Notes under the pieces: generated by a model
Told to the model about the DNA's origin: nothing
The model's input: only the letters and a program-made list of their open reading frames with translations
The model's database searches: none
Assembly: GCA_021648375.1 (NCBI GenBank)
Contig: JAKISW010000002.1
Span: 62,001 to 126,000 of the forward strand
DNA from: Devosiaceae bacterium
Lineage (GTDB): Bacteria; Pseudomonadota; Alphaproteobacteria; Rhizobiales; Devosiaceae
DNA: 64,000 nt
Direction of reading: 5' to 3'
Shown here: positions 17,147 through 26,933 of the stretch, piece after piece
Position numbering within the stretch: position 1 is the stretch's first letter
How the letters are laid out: every line of letters begins with the position of its first letter
Made by a program: the position numbers and the translations under genes

Positions 17147-18013
17147 ATGAACCAGCATATCAACACAGACTATCAAAAAGTTCAGGCAGCAATTGCCTAT
17201 CTTTCCAAAAATGGTCCTGACACCGTTGATCTTGAAAAATTTTCGCGCGCGCTGGGCCTTACCGAGCGCCAGCTTGTGGCACTTTTTAGTCGTTGGTGCG
17301 GCCTTACCCCAAAAAGTTTTGCTCAGGCGGTGGCATTGGATCATGCAAAATCCCTGTTAGCGGACAATGCTAGCGTGCTTGATACCAGTTTTGAAGTTGG
17401 CCTTTCTTCGACCTCAAGACTGCATGATCTTTTTGTTACTTATCATTCAATGCCGCCAGGGGCCTGGGCCGGTCGGGGAGCAGGCATGGTTTTGCACTGG
17501 GGAATTGCTCAATCTCCATTTGGGATAGCAATTATTTTTGCCTCTGAGTATGGAGTAACAGGCCTTGGATTTGTTGATGCTACGGAGGAGGCAGGGGAGC
17601 AGGTAGCATTTGAAGATTTTGCCAATCGCTGGCCTGCAGCAAAGTTTTTACGTGATGATAAGTTTATCAAGCCTCTTGCCTCTGGTATTTTTCAACCGGA
17701 CCTTTGGCATCCTGACCGACCGGTACGTATTGTTATGATCGGAACTGATTTTGAATTAAGGGTTTGGGAAACTCTGTTAAAAGTTCCACTTGGCGCAGCT
17801 GAAACCTATGGAAATCTCGCAAAACATCTGGGAAAACCAAAAGCTGCCAGAGCGGTGGGTTCGGCGGTAGGCCGTAATCCCATATCATTTGTTGTTCCCT
17901 GCCACCGAATAGTTGGATCGACCGGTAAGTTAACCGGCTATCATTGGGGCGTGGCCCGAAAACGCGCAATTTTGGGTTGGGAAACCGGTCAAAAATCAAA
18001 GCAGCAAATTTAG
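17147..18013 (+). CDS. AraC-type HTH fused to methylated-DNA-protein-cysteine methyltransferase
   Basis: 288-residue protein combining an N-terminal AraC-type helix-turn-helix (about residues 10-105; LEKFSRALGLTERQLVALFSRW and a second helical pair) with a C-terminal O6-alkylguanine-DNA alkyltransferase domain. The transferase shows the Arg-finger region KAARAVGSAVGRNP and the active-site VVPCHRIVGSTGKLTGYHWG near residue 250, whose Cys accepts the alkyl group. It lacks the N-terminal zinc domain (Ada-A) that repairs phosphotriesters in E. coli Ada. It could repair O6-methylguanine and perhaps regulate, though the usual methyl-triester switch is missing. Confidence 0.92.
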   Translation: MNQHINTDYQKVQAAIAYLSKNGPDTVDLEKFSRALGLTERQLVALFSRWCGLTPKSFAQAVALDHAKSLLADNASVLDTSFEVGLSSTSRLHDLFVTYHSMPPGAWAGRGAGMVLHWGIAQSPFGIAIIFASEYGVTGLGFVDATEEAGEQVAFEDFANRWPAAKFLRDDKFIKPLASGIFQPDLWHPDRPVRIVMIGTDFELRVWETLLKVPLGAAETYGNLAKHLGKPKAARAVGSAVGRNPISFVVPCHRIVGSTGKLTGYHWGVARKRAILGWETGQKSKQQI

Positions 18014-18052
18014 TGAGATAATGCTCAGCGCGTCCAGATATTAAATTGTGAA

Positions 18053-18667
18053 TTAAACCCCGGTAATGGCACTTACTTCGTTATTTTCATCAAAATGATA
18101 GATTATTGGCACACCTGTGGCGATTTCTCGTTTGACGATTTCATCGGGGCTGAGCTTTTCAAGGTCCATAACCAAAGCTCTTAATGAATTGCCGTGGGCG
18201 GCTACCAGAATAGTTTTCCCTTTAAATACCAATGGCTCAATCATGGTTTTATAATAGGGCAACACCCGCTCAGCAGTGTCTTTTAGGCTTTCGCCGCCCG
18301 GTGGCGGTACATCAAATGAGCGTCGCCAGATATGCACCTGCTCATCTCCCCACTTCATGCGTGCATCATCCTTGTTCAGACCTGCAAGGTCGCCATAATT
18401 GCGCTCATTTAAGGCCTGATTTCTAACGATGGTCATGTTGTTTATGCCCATTTCCTCTAAAATTATATCCAGAGTTCGCTGGGCACGAACCAGAGCTGAG
18501 GTAAAACAAAGGTCAATTTCAAAATCATGATTTTTCAGCCCGATTCCGGCAGCCTTGGCCTCTTCTTTTCCCTTGGCGGTAAGGCCAGGATTTCTCCACC
18601 CGGTAAAAAGATTTTTCAGGTTCCATTCGCTTTGTCCGTGCCTGACCAGAATTAAAGTGCGTTTCAT
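18053..18667 (-). CDS. gpmA: 2,3-bisphosphoglycerate-dependent phosphoglycerate mutase
   Basis: Interconverts 3- and 2-phosphoglycerate in glycolysis and gluconeogenesis. 204 residues. The phosphorylated His lies in [12 protein letters not shown] near residue 10, followed by [14 protein letters not shown]. The second catalytic region is [18 protein letters not shown] near residue 125, and the second active-site His is in [16 protein letters not shown] near residue 155. It is shorter than the roughly 250-residue E. coli form, which is normal for the alphaproteobacterial type. It is leftward with a 36-base gap to dapB, so the two may be co-transcribed. Confidence 0.95.
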   Translation of the reverse strand: MKRTLILVRHGQSEWNLKNLFTGWRNPGLTAKGKEEAKAAGIGLKNHDFEIDLCFTSALVRAQRTLDIILEEMGINNMTIVRNQALNERNYGDLAGLNKDDARMKWGDEQVHIWRRSFDVPPPGGESLKDTAERVLPYYKTMIEPLVFKGKTILVAAHGNSLRALVMDLEKLSPDEIVKREIATGVPIIYHFDENNEVSAITGV

Positions 18668-18703
18668 AAAGCTACCTCTGAATTTTATGTATTAAGTCCA
18701 AAA

Positions 18704-19519
18704 CTATTTATTAAAACCAAGAACATCTAACATTGAATAAAAGCCCTTTGGCTGATCGTTGGCCCAAAGCGCAGCTTTTAATGCACCATTGGCAAATAAT
18801 GAGCGATCTTGTGCCACATGGGATAATTCTATTCTTTCCCCGGCCCCGGCAAATACAACCGAATGTTCCCCAATTACCGAACCGCCGCGCAATGTTGCAA
18901 ATCCAATGGTGCCGGTTTTACGTTTCCCGACGATGCCATCTCTGGATTTAACAGCATTTTCTTCAAGATTGATTTTGCGACCCTTAGCTGCGGCCTCACC
19001 AAGCAATAGGGCGGTGCCAGAAGGGGCGTCGATCTTTTGATTATGGTGCATTTCAAGGATTTCAATGTCAAAATCTTCCCCTAATGCCGCCGCACCCTGT
19101 TTGACAAGAACCGCCAAAAGATTGACTCCCAGCGACATATTGCCCGATTTTACAATACGTGCGCCCATTTCAGCTGCTCTGGCAAATTCCAATTCTTCTT
19201 CACCTGTGCAGCCTGTGGTTCCAATAATGTGCACCAGTCCCAATTTTGCAGCTTTTTGGGCAAGAATTACGCTGGCGGCTGGAATGGTGAAGTCAATGAT
19301 ACCATCAGCTCCGTTGAGAGCTTGATCTGTCTGATCGGTGATTTTTATATTAAGTTCAGGTAAGCCGGCGCCAATTCCGGCATCCCTCCCAATCGAATTT
19401 GCGCCGCTTCGCTCAAGCGCGGAATGTAAAACCAACCCTTCGGTTTGGTCAATTGCCCGAATAAGGGCGCCGCCCATTCGCCCACCGGCTCCGGTTACAC
19501 AAAGTTTCATCTGGGCCAT
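18704..19519 (-). CDS. dapB: 4-hydroxy-tetrahydrodipicolinate reductase
   Basis: NAD(P)H-dependent reductase in lysine and diaminopimelate synthesis, which supplies peptidoglycan. About 271 residues from the ATG at 19519. The nucleotide-binding motif is [17 protein letters not shown] at the N-terminus. IIDFTIPAA near residue 90, GTTGCTGEE, and the catalytic region [20 protein letters not shown] near residue 155 are intact, as is [15 protein letters not shown]. The frame is open to 19564, but AGGAG about 13 bases upstream of 19519 and the family start favour the later ATG; 19510 is a further alternative. Confidence 0.96.
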   Translation of the reverse strand: MAQMKLCVTGAGGRMGGALIRAIDQTEGLVLHSALERSGANSIGRDAGIGAGLPELNIKITDQTDQALNGADGIIDFTIPAASVILAQKAAKLGLVHIIGTTGCTGEEELEFARAAEMGARIVKSGNMSLGVNLLAVLVKQGAAALGEDFDIEILEMHHNQKIDAPSGTALLLGEAAAKGRKINLEENAVKSRDGIVGKRKTGTIGFATLRGGSVIGEHSVVFAGAGERIELSHVAQDRSLFANGALKAALWANDQPKGFYSMLDVLGFNK

Positions 19520-19592
19520 ATTATTCTTAATTCTCCTGTAACCTACAACATAACAGCAAATCATAAATGTCCACAGGTTGCAGACTTATTTT

Positions 19593-20312
19593 TTATTTCG
19601 TCTCTTTGATTGCCAGATCGGCCATGCTCATTTCATCTAGAATTTTGTAGGTTGCAGCAACCGGATCAACAGCAGCAGTGATTGGACGACCCACCACCAG
19701 ATTAGTCGCCCCCCAGCTAAGTGCATCCGCAGGGGTTACCACTCGTTTTTGATCGCCCGCTGTTTCGCCTTCTGGTCGAATGCCCGGGGTAACTATAGCC
19801 ATATTGTCGCCAAGCATTTTTTTGACCAGCGCCGCTTCAAATGCGGAGCAGACAACTCCGTTCATACCTGCCTCTTTTGCCTGATAGGCCCGAAGCCCCA
19901 CCAGACTTTCCACATCCCGGTCATAGCCCGCTTCCATCAGATCATTTTCGTCCATTGAGGTTAAAACACTAACCGCCAGCAGCGAAAGTTTAGATCCTTT
20001 GGCGGCCGTAACTGCGGCGGTCATGGCCTGAGGGTAGGCATGAATTGTCAGCATGGATGCCCCGGTTTTTGCAATTGCTTCCACAGCCTTTGCCACCGTA
20101 TTGTCTATATCGAGCAATTTCAGATCAAAAAACACCTGTTTGCCGCTTTTAATCAGTTGCCGGCCAAGTTCAATACCTTCTGCCCCATAGACCATTTGAT
20201 AGCCTATTTTATAAAAACAAACTTTGTCGCCAAGTTTTTCCACCAGTTGCTCGGCTTTGCTCCGAGAAGAAAAATCCAGCGCTACAATCAGTCGGTCATC
20301 TGCATTATTCAT
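19593..20312 (-). CDS. pyrF: Orotidine 5'-phosphate decarboxylase
   Basis: Last step of UMP synthesis. The 239-residue type 1 enzyme shows LIVALDFSSRSKAEQLVEKLG at the start, the catalytic network in VFFDLKLLDIDNTVAKA near residue 60 (Asp-x-Lys-x-x-Asp), and phosphate-binding VTPGIRPEG and NLVVGRPITAA. It is transcribed leftward, 18 bases after the FMN reductase gene and before dapB, so these genes may share a transcript. Nothing unusual. Confidence 0.96.
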   Translation of the reverse strand: MNNADDRLIVALDFSSRSKAEQLVEKLGDKVCFYKIGYQMVYGAEGIELGRQLIKSGKQVFFDLKLLDIDNTVAKAVEAIAKTGASMLTIHAYPQAMTAAVTAAKGSKLSLLAVSVLTSMDENDLMEAGYDRDVESLVGLRAYQAKEAGMNGVVCSAFEAALVKKMLGDNMAIVTPGIRPEGETAGDQKRVVTPADALSWGATNLVVGRPITAAVDPVAATYKILDEMSMADLAIKETK

Positions 20313-20330
20313 ATTTTTTCCATAAAAAAT

Positions 20331-20879
20331 TTAAGAGCGTGAAATACTCATCAGTTGCTCAACCAGCATGTCGGCTCGCTGGTTGGTTGGATTGTCCAGC
20401 AATCTTCCGCTTTCATCAAATGCCTGATTGCTAAAACCAACCCCTAAGGAAATGGGGGCAACTAAAGCACCCATTTTACCCAGAATTTCCCTTAAATGAC
20501 CAAGGCCGCCAACCCCTCCCATTTTGCCGGTGGAGGCGGCACCAACACCAAATACTGCCCTGTGATAAGGTTTTACCCTTTGGCGGGAAATCCAGTCCAG
20601 AGTATTTTTCAGCAACGGGGAAAGAGAGCCATTATATTCCGGCGAGGCAATAAAGATAATATCGGCATTGGTAAACATTTCTGCAAGTTGGATCGCAGAT
20701 TCCGGTTCCTTGCATTTTTCTTCTTCATCGGCATTGAATAGGGCCAGAGGATAATCCTTGAGATCAATATTATTGACCTCCATTCCGGCCAATGTCAGTT
20801 TTTCTCCCATAAATGAAGCTAAACGGCCATTGTGGGAGTTTTTTCGAATGGATCCGGAAAGTGTAAGCGCATTGGCCAT
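20331..20879 (-). CDS. NAD(P)H-dependent FMN reductase family protein
   Basis: A 182-residue flavodoxin-like protein. The phosphate-binding loop is LSGSIRKNSHNGRLA near residue 8, and the flavin-contact motif is IASPEYNGSLSPLLKNTLDW near residue 76, both typical of the family containing chromate, quinone and azo reductases. It probably reduces quinones or other acceptors with NAD(P)H through bound FMN; the physiological substrate is not evident. It lies 17 bases after dnaJ and before pyrF on the same strand, so heat-shock read-through from dnaK-dnaJ is possible. Confidence 0.88.
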   Translation of the reverse strand: MANALTLSGSIRKNSHNGRLASFMGEKLTLAGMEVNNIDLKDYPLALFNADEEEKCKEPESAIQLAEMFTNADIIFIASPEYNGSLSPLLKNTLDWISRQRVKPYHRAVFGVGAASTGKMGGVGGLGHLREILGKMGALVAPISLGVGFSNQAFDESGRLLDNPTNQRADMLVEQLMSISRS

Positions 20880-20896
20880 TATAAATTCAAAAACCT

Positions 20897-22039
20897 TTAT
20901 TGACCCATTCTTTCAAACAGACCTTTGAGCTTGGAAAAGAATCCCGAGGAAGTGGGACTGTTGTCATTGGTTGATATGGAGGCCAGCTGTTCCAGCAATT
21001 CCCGTTGTTGCTTGTTTAGTTTCTGGGGTGTTTCCACATCCATTTGCACATAAAGATCTCCCACCTGGGAGGAGCGTAATATGGGCATGCCCTTGCCTTT
21101 TAAGCGCACCCGTTGTCCGGGCTGGGTACCGGCAGGAACCTTTACCCGCGCTCGCGAACCATCAAGGGTTGGCACTTCAAAATCACCACCAAGCGCTGCT
21201 GTTGTCATGGCGATGGGAACCCGCGCATAAATATCAGCACCATCCCTTTGAAACAGATCATGGGGGGCAAGGGAGATGAAAATATATAAATCTCCCGATG
21301 GGCCGCCTCTTAAGCCGGCTTCCCCTTCATTGGACAGGCGAATTCTGGTTCCATCTTCAATTCCACTTGGAATATCTACAGAAAGATTTCGACTTTCCTG
21401 CTTGCGACCTTGGCCGGTACAGGTGGTACAGGGTTGATCCATGGTTTCTCCACGTCCCTGACAGGTGGGGCATGTGCGCTCGATTGAGAAAAACCCCTGA
21501 GAAGTTCTTATCTTTCCATGGCCGTGGCACATTTTGCAGGTTGAAACACCGGTTCCCGGTTTTGCTCCCGATCCTTCGCAGGTATCGCATTGCACCATGG
21601 AGGGTACATCAACTTCCACCGTTTGCCCGGCAAAAGCGTCTTCGAGGGAAATTTCAAGATTATATCTTAAGTCCGCGCCTCTGAGTTGGGATGAGGAGCC
21701 GCGCCTTGCGCCACCCGCCGCTCCCATAAAGTCCCCGAAAAGATCTTCAAACATATCGGACATGGAAGAAGAAAAATCCGGCCCGAAGCCCGCTGGTCCC
21801 TGGCCTCCGCCCTGCTGAAACGCCGCATGGCCGAACCTGTCATAGGCAGCGCGCTTTTGTGGGTCTTTCAGGGCTGAGTAAGCTGCGCCCACTTCCTTGA
21901 ATTTTTGTTCTGCATCGCTATCCCCTGGATTGCGATCCGGGTGATATTTCATGGCCATTTTGCGGTAGGCCGATTTAAGGGTGGCGCCGTCCGCATCGCG
22001 GGAAACACTCAATAATTCATAATAGTCAATTTGGGACAT
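20897..22039 (-). CDS. dnaJ: Molecular chaperone DnaJ (Hsp40)
   Basis: Co-chaperone that delivers substrates to DnaK and stimulates its ATPase. The 380-residue protein has the J domain with YHPDRNPGD (HPD motif) near residue 33, a Gly/Phe-rich linker (about 70-110), four zinc-binding repeats ([32 protein letters not shown], about residues 150-215), and the C-terminal substrate-binding domains with [13 protein letters not shown]. It is the class A type. It lies downstream of dnaK, and a strong hairpin in the 107-base gap probably limits read-through. Confidence 0.98.
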   Translation of the reverse strand: MSQIDYYELLSVSRDADGATLKSAYRKMAMKYHPDRNPGDSDAEQKFKEVGAAYSALKDPQKRAAYDRFGHAAFQQGGGQGPAGFGPDFSSSMSDMFEDLFGDFMGAAGGARRGSSSQLRGADLRYNLEISLEDAFAGQTVEVDVPSMVQCDTCEGSGAKPGTGVSTCKMCHGHGKIRTSQGFFSIERTCPTCQGRGETMDQPCTTCTGQGRKQESRNLSVDIPSGIEDGTRIRLSNEGEAGLRGGPSGDLYIFISLAPHDLFQRDGADIYARVPIAMTTAALGGDFEVPTLDGSRARVKVPAGTQPGQRVRLKGKGMPILRSSQVGDLYVQMDVETPQKLNKQQRELLEQLASISTNDNSPTSSGFFSKLKGLFERMGQ

Positions 22040-22101
22040 GGATTAAATCAATGGTTGATCTGGTTTCATCAAGTGGGACTTAAAAGACAGCTTTTTAAAG
22101 C

Positions 22102-22138
22102 AAAACAGGCGGGGCCTTTTATCAGCCCCGCCTGTTTT
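22102..22138 (-). terminator. Intrinsic terminator between dnaK and dnaJ
   Basis: A perfect 14-bp stem (22102-22115 with 22125-22138) with a nine-base loop. The stem has a GGCGGGGC core flanked by AAAA/TTTT, so the minus-strand transcript ends the stem in UUUU, as in rho-independent terminators. It lies nine bases past the dnaK stop. Because dnaJ follows on the same strand, it probably gives partial termination and lowers dnaJ expression relative to dnaK. The mirror T-run also lets it stop plus-strand transcripts. Confidence 0.8.
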
Positions 22139-22146
22139 TAACTCAG

Positions 22147-24060
22147 TTAAGCGGATTTTTTGTCGTCGTCATCGCCGACTTCTTCGAAGTCCACATCAAC
22201 CACATCATCATCTTCTGGCTCATCAGAGGCTTCTGCTGCAGCTTCTGCATCTTCCTGGGAAGCTTTATACATGGCTTCTCCAAGTTTTAGAGAGGCCTGA
22301 GACAAAGTGTTGGTTTTCTCAACGATATCATCGACATTTTCACCCTCAAGGGCGCTTTTTAAATCCTCGATTGCCGCCTCGATTGCCGCACCGTCTTCAT
22401 CGGCAACCTTGTCCCCATATTCCGCCATTGATTTTTCGCTCGAATGGACCAGGGATTCAGCGCTATTTCTCGCTTCAACAGTTTCGCGACGTTTTTTATC
22501 ATCATCCGCATTGGCTTCGGCTTCTTCCACCATACGCTCGATATCGGCATCTGAAAGTCCGCCTGAGGCCTGAATGCGAATCTGTTGCTCTTTGCCGGTG
22601 CCTAAGTCTTTTGCGGAGACATTGACAATGCCGTTGGCATCAATATCAAACGTCACCTCGATTTGAGGTACTCCACGTGGAGACGGAGGAATTCCGGTTA
22701 GATCAAACCGACCCAGATTTTTATTGTCAGACGACATTTCGCGCTCGCCCTGAGCCACATTAATGGTCACGGCAGACTGATTGTCCTCTGCTGTCGAAAA
22801 AGTCTGAGACTTTTTGGTGGGAATTGTTGTGTTGCGATCAATCAACCTTGTGAACACGCCACCAAGGGTTTCGATGCCAAGCGACAACGGGGTTACATCA
22901 AGCAGCAATACGTCCTTGACGTCTCCCTGCAAAACACCGGCCTGAATGGCAGCACCCATGGCCACAACTTCATCCGGATTAACGCCTTTGTTTGGCTCTT
23001 TACCAAAAAATTCGCTGACGACTTCTTGAATGCGAGGCATTCTTGTCATTCCGCCAACCAGTACAACTTCGTCAATTTCTCCAGCACTGATACCCGCATC
23101 TTTCATGGCCGCTTTTAGCGGTTTGATGGTGCGTTTGACTAGTTCGTCGACCAGTTGTTCAAATTTTGCCCGGGTCAGTTTAAGCTGCATATGCTTGGGA
23201 CCAGAGGCATCAGCAGTGATAAAGGGCAGGTTGACTTCGGTCTGGGTTGAAGATGACAGCTCAATTTTGGCTTTTTCCGCAGCTTCTTTTAAGCGTTGCA
23301 AAGCCATTTTGTCGCCGCGAAGGTCAATTCCCTGTTCTTTTTTGAACTCATCGGCCAGATATCCAACCAAAAGATTATCAAAATCTTCTCCACCAAGAAA
23401 AGTATCGCCATTGGTGGATTTAACTTCAAATACCCCATCGCCAATTTCCAGAATTGAAATATCAAAGGTTCCCCCACCAAGGTCATAAACCGCGATGGTG
23501 CCGGAATTTCCCTTATCAAGACCATAGGCAAGTGCTGCCGCTGTTGGCTCGTTGATAATCCGTAAAACTTCCAGACCGGCAATTTTGCCCGCATCTTTTG
23601 TTGCCTGGCGCTGACTGTCATTAAAATATGCGGGAACCGTAATAACCGCCTGAGTGACATCTTCACCCAAAAAGGCTTCTGCGGTTTCTTTCATTTTAGT
23701 CAGGATCATGGCCGAAACTTCGGCAGGGGACATGGCTTTTTTGTCAACTTCCACCCAGGCATCGCCATTGTCGCCTTTGACGATTTTGAACGGAACCAGT
23801 TTTTTATCCTTGGTGACCAATGGATCATTAAAGCGACGCCCGATCAGACGTTTGAAAGCATAAAGCGTGCCTTCAGGGTTTGTTACAGCCTGGCGTTTGG
23901 CCGGCTGGCCCACCAGACGTTCCCCTTCAGGAGTAAAAGCCACCATGGAGGGCGTTGTGCGTGCGCCCTCGGCATTTTCTATGACTTTAGGATTTTTACC
24001 GTCCATAACGGCAACGCATGAATTGGTTGTACCAAGATCAATACCGATTACTTTTCCCAT
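22147..24060 (-). CDS. dnaK: Molecular chaperone DnaK (Hsp70)
   Basis: ATP-driven chaperone central to folding and the heat-shock response. The 637-residue protein begins [20 protein letters not shown] and carries [20 protein letters not shown] near residue 140, [14 protein letters not shown] near residue 195, [14 protein letters not shown] near residue 335, and the linker [17 protein letters not shown] near residue 388. A helical lid and an acidic tail with [15 protein letters not shown] complete it. A Shine-Dalgarno GAGG precedes the ATG. A sigma-32-type promoter is visible at 24194-24222. Confidence 0.98.
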   Translation of the reverse strand: MGKVIGIDLGTTNSCVAVMDGKNPKVIENAEGARTTPSMVAFTPEGERLVGQPAKRQAVTNPEGTLYAFKRLIGRRFNDPLVTKDKKLVPFKIVKGDNGDAWVEVDKKAMSPAEVSAMILTKMKETAEAFLGEDVTQAVITVPAYFNDSQRQATKDAGKIAGLEVLRIINEPTAAALAYGLDKGNSGTIAVYDLGGGTFDISILEIGDGVFEVKSTNGDTFLGGEDFDNLLVGYLADEFKKEQGIDLRGDKMALQRLKEAAEKAKIELSSSTQTEVNLPFITADASGPKHMQLKLTRAKFEQLVDELVKRTIKPLKAAMKDAGISAGEIDEVVLVGGMTRMPRIQEVVSEFFGKEPNKGVNPDEVVAMGAAIQAGVLQGDVKDVLLLDVTPLSLGIETLGGVFTRLIDRNTTIPTKKSQTFSTAEDNQSAVTINVAQGEREMSSDNKNLGRFDLTGIPPSPRGVPQIEVTFDIDANGIVNVSAKDLGTGKEQQIRIQASGGLSDADIERMVEEAEANADDDKKRRETVEARNSAESLVHSSEKSMAEYGDKVADEDGAAIEAAIEDLKSALEGENVDDIVEKTNTLSQASLKLGEAMYKASQEDAEAAAEASDEPEDDDVVDVDFEEVGDDDDKKSA

Positions 24061-24193
24061 TATATAGCTACCTCTTGTTTAGCAGGCTTTACCTTGGAAC
24101 CCTTTTTCAGCAATTCCGAGATGCGATTTTTCTTCGCACAAAGCCCCCAATTGGGATTAAAGAATTATACTCAACTATTGAGCATCGCGGCGT

Positions 24194-24222
24194 ATATAAG
24201 CAGGGATTGCTTAGCCTTCAAG
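24194..24222 (-). promoter_or_regulatory. Sigma-32 (RpoH)-type heat-shock promoter of dnaK
   Basis: On the minus strand the -35 CTTG (24222-24219) and the -10 CTTATAT (24200-24194) are 18 bases apart. The -10 fits the alphaproteobacterial RpoH consensus CTTG-N17/18-CYTATNT exactly. It lies about 135 bases upstream of the dnaK start, leaving a long 5' leader. No CIRCE element was seen here. Confidence 0.6.
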
Positions 24223-24364
24223 CTCTGATATTGAAAAATGGGCTATTCAAGGGCTGGTTTATTGCCTCAATTGGGATAATAGAGGTCTGGGTCACAAACT
24301 TCATGCCAAAACAGGCACAATATTTTTGCACTAGTGAATGCAATTCTTAAATGGTTGATAGAAT

Positions 24365-24739
24365 ATGAATCGGTTGAAAAAGGCCCTTTATGTATTTTTA
24401 GGAGGGCTTAGCCTGACGCTGGGGCTGGTTGGCATTGTTCTGCCGGTGTTACCAACAACGGTGTTTTTATTGCTGGCTGCATTTTTCTTTGGTAAAAGTT
24501 CTCAACGCCTGCATCACTGGATAACAAACCACAAAAGATTTGGCCCCCCGATCCTTGATTGGCAAAAATATGGCGCAGTTTCCAAAATTGCACGTATCAG
24601 AGCTGTATCAACCATGGTTGGCCTGCTGCTGATATCCATATTGATATCATTGCCCCTGTCGGTGATTATAATTCAAGGGCTGGCAATGGCAGCAGTTTCT
24701 CTGTTTTTGCTTACCCGTCCCTTTCCGCCGGATTCATAA
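24365..24739 (+). CDS. YbaN/DUF454 family inner-membrane protein
   Basis: 124 residues of the DUF454 family. The N-terminus ALYVFLGGLSLTLGLVGIVLPVLPTT matches the family signature, followed by FLLLAAFFFGKSS, a short soluble loop (HHWITNHKRFGPPILDW) and two more hydrophobic segments near residues 80-118. The role is unknown. It is divergent from dnaK across a 304-base gap (24061-24364) that holds the dnaK promoter and, near 24326-24343, a weak 5-bp inverted repeat; otherwise I see nothing in that gap. It converges on grpE. Confidence 0.87.
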   Translation: MNRLKKALYVFLGGLSLTLGLVGIVLPVLPTTVFLLLAAFFFGKSSQRLHHWITNHKRFGPPILDWQKYGAVSKIARIRAVSTMVGLLLISILISLPLSVIIIQGLAMAAVSLFLLTRPFPPDS

Positions 24740-24793
24740 AGTTTGCTGACCTAAAGCCCAAATTTATACTTCCAAGATTTATACTTCCAAAAT

Positions 24794-25492
24794 TCACGCT
24801 TCTTTGTCCACATGGCCGGAAAAATCATCTTCGTCCCTGTGCGCACTGTGTTCTGGGCCAGGTTGGATATCAGGCTGGTTTTCACTCGTTTGGGGCGCGA
24901 TTTTTGGACCACCCTTGGAAACACCCACCATGGCCGGGCGCAAAACCCGCTCACCAATTTCAAAACCCATCTGCACCACCTGCACAACAATTCCGGCAGG
25001 GATATCAGGATTTGGTACTTCAAACATTGCCTGATGTTTATGGGGGTTAAATTTTTCCCCTTCGGCCAAAATCGGCTTAACACCGTTTTTTTGCATTAAA
25101 CGCTGCATTTCCCGATCGGTCATTTCAATCCCCTCAATCAGGGATTTTGTTTGTTCATCGGCATTGGTGCGAAAATCTTCAGGAATAACACTAAGCGCCC
25201 GTGAAAGATTGTCGGTGGCATTAAGCATATCGCGGGCAAAATCAGCAATTGCATAGGCTCGCGCATCCCTGACTTCACGCTGGGTTCTTTTACGAAGATT
25301 TTCCATATCTGCAACGGTGCGTAACAGACGATCTTTCAGTTGGGCATTTTCTTCTTGCGCCGCTACCAGCAATTCGGCCATTTCTATGTTTGTTATGCCC
25401 ATGTCACCGGCTTCACCATCGCTTTGAAGCTCTTGGTCAAAGGCTATATCATCAGGAATGGTGAATTCAGGTTCGTCTGGTTTGTCGCCCAT
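24794..25492 (-). CDS. grpE: Nucleotide exchange factor GrpE
   Basis: Releases ADP from DnaK to drive the chaperone cycle. 232 residues. The N-terminal part is acidic; a long coiled-coil helix follows (about 50-110; [23 protein letters not shown]), then [20 protein letters not shown] and the C-terminal beta domain with [24 protein letters not shown]. It ends in a charged, histidine-containing tail of about 45 residues. It is leftward, 143 bases after hrcA, forming the hrcA-grpE pair typical of alphaproteobacteria. GAGG precedes the start. Confidence 0.97.
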   Translation of the reverse strand: MGDKPDEPEFTIPDDIAFDQELQSDGEAGDMGITNIEMAELLVAAQEENAQLKDRLLRTVADMENLRKRTQREVRDARAYAIADFARDMLNATDNLSRALSVIPEDFRTNADEQTKSLIEGIEMTDREMQRLMQKNGVKPILAEGEKFNPHKHQAMFEVPNPDIPAGIVVQVVQMGFEIGERVLRPAMVGVSKGGPKIAPQTSENQPDIQPGPEHSAHRDEDDFSGHVDKEA

Positions 25493-25635
25493 TATTTCCT
25501 CAATTTTTTTGATTTCGCCAAATTGGCTGGCGCAACGCAGTTTTTCAGTATTGGCATATCGTCCAAATCCGCGCCAAGTTCAAGTGCAAAGCCCGTAAGA
25601 TTTATAATTTGGTATTTATAGGCCCTGATCCCGTT

Positions 25636-26715
25636 TCAGCTTTTCCCCCGTCGGATCATTTCACCAACCACATGGGCGGTATAATCAACCACCGGTACAA
25701 TTCGTGCATAATTGAGCCGGGTTGGGCCGATTATTCCCAACACGCCAACAATTTTATCATTGTCATCCTTATAGGGCGAAAGAATAACCGAAGAACCCGA
25801 AAGGGAAAAAAGTTTATTTTCTGATCCGATAAAAATTCTCACCCCTTCAGCATTTTGCGCGCCCTCCAAAAGGTTCGCCAGCCCGGTTTTGTTTTCAAGC
25901 TCATCCAATAGCTCGCGCAATCTTGCCAGATCCTCTGAAGCCATGGCGCTCTCAATCAGGTTGGATCTGCCCCTGACGATTATTGTGGGTGTGGCGTTGC
26001 CATGGGCCTTGCTTAATGTAGCAATCCCCGCTTTGACCAAACGCAGGGAAATTGCATCCAATTCGGCGCGCTGGCCTTTGTTTAACTCTTCAATATGCTT
26101 GCGCGCCTCTAAAATTGTGCGCCCGGCAATATGATGGGACAGATAATTAGATGCTCGCGTTAATGCACCGCTGTCAAGTCCGGGAGGTAGGGCAACGATG
26201 CGGTTTTCCACCAATCCATCTTCGCCCACCAACACGGCCATGGCGGTTTTTTTATCCAGTTGCACAAATTCCATATGGCGCAAAACCATGTCAGACTTGG
26301 CAGCGATAACAACGCCGGCCCCGTGGCTGAGACCTGATAAAAGCTGGCTGGCTTCGGTCAGATAATCTTCCGGGGTTCCATCCTGAGCCGTATCAGAAAT
26401 CTGCTTGGAGATCTGTTGCCTCTCCCCCGCATCCATTGCCCCAACCTCCAGCATTGCATCGACAAAAAAACGCAATCCCTCTTGCGTTGGTGCTCTACCG
26501 GCAGAAACATGGGGGGCCTGAATTAGCCCCAACTCCTCCAGATCAGACATGACATTGCGAACAGAGGCTGGGGACAGGGACAGGTTTAACATGCGCGAAA
26601 TCTGTCTGGAACCTACAGGCTCGCCCGTATCCAGATAATTTTCAACGATTTTGGCAAAGATATCCTGAGAGCGCGCATTCAGCACTTTTAAGAAATCCTG
26701 TGATCCAGCGCCCAT
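25636..26715 (-). CDS. hrcA: Heat-inducible transcription repressor HrcA
   Basis: Repressor that binds CIRCE operators, usually upstream of groESL. The 359-residue protein has an N-terminal winged helix (NARSQDIFAKIVENYLDTGEPVGS, then QISRMLNLSLSPASVRNVM over residues 13-60), the GLIQAPHVSAGRAPTQEGLRFFVD motif near residue 68, and a C-terminal domain with the IGSENKLF and GVLGIIGPTRLNYARIVPVVDY elements. No CIRCE was seen in this window, so its target is presumably elsewhere. It is divergent from rph with a 218-base gap. Confidence 0.97.
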   Translation of the reverse strand: MGAGSQDFLKVLNARSQDIFAKIVENYLDTGEPVGSRQISRMLNLSLSPASVRNVMSDLEELGLIQAPHVSAGRAPTQEGLRFFVDAMLEVGAMDAGERQQISKQISDTAQDGTPEDYLTEASQLLSGLSHGAGVVIAAKSDMVLRHMEFVQLDKKTAMAVLVGEDGLVENRIVALPPGLDSGALTRASNYLSHHIAGRTILEARKHIEELNKGQRAELDAISLRLVKAGIATLSKAHGNATPTIIVRGRSNLIESAMASEDLARLRELLDELENKTGLANLLEGAQNAEGVRIFIGSENKLFSLSGSSVILSPYKDDNDKIVGVLGIIGPTRLNYARIVPVVDYTAHVVGEMIRRGKS

Positions 26716-26933
26716 TCTAATTATCTACCTTTGATTACAAAGCAAAAAACTTTTGCCAAAATTTTGCCGAAAACCTAGCTACGTCAATATTTAGGGCGTT
26801 TTCGCATTTTTATAAAGAACAATTGTCAAACTGCATTTGCCCGCTTGTTCTAAAACCATTGCAGTTGTATTAGGGTCTTGACCCGAGGCAGGCAACGATT
26901 TTTGCTCAAGTTTTACTAAAAGAAAGAATATTT

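Noticed and set aside
25493..25635. RpoH promoter before grpE
   Set aside because: A CTTGAA is present on the minus strand, but the -10 candidate CGATATG does not fit the consensus and spacing well.
26716..26933. CIRCE operator or clear sigma-70 promoters between hrcA and rph
   Set aside because: No TTAGCACTC-N9-GAGTGCTAA found. A TTGACA on the minus strand lacks a well-placed -10, so no promoter is claimed. Nothing else is visible in this 218-base gap.
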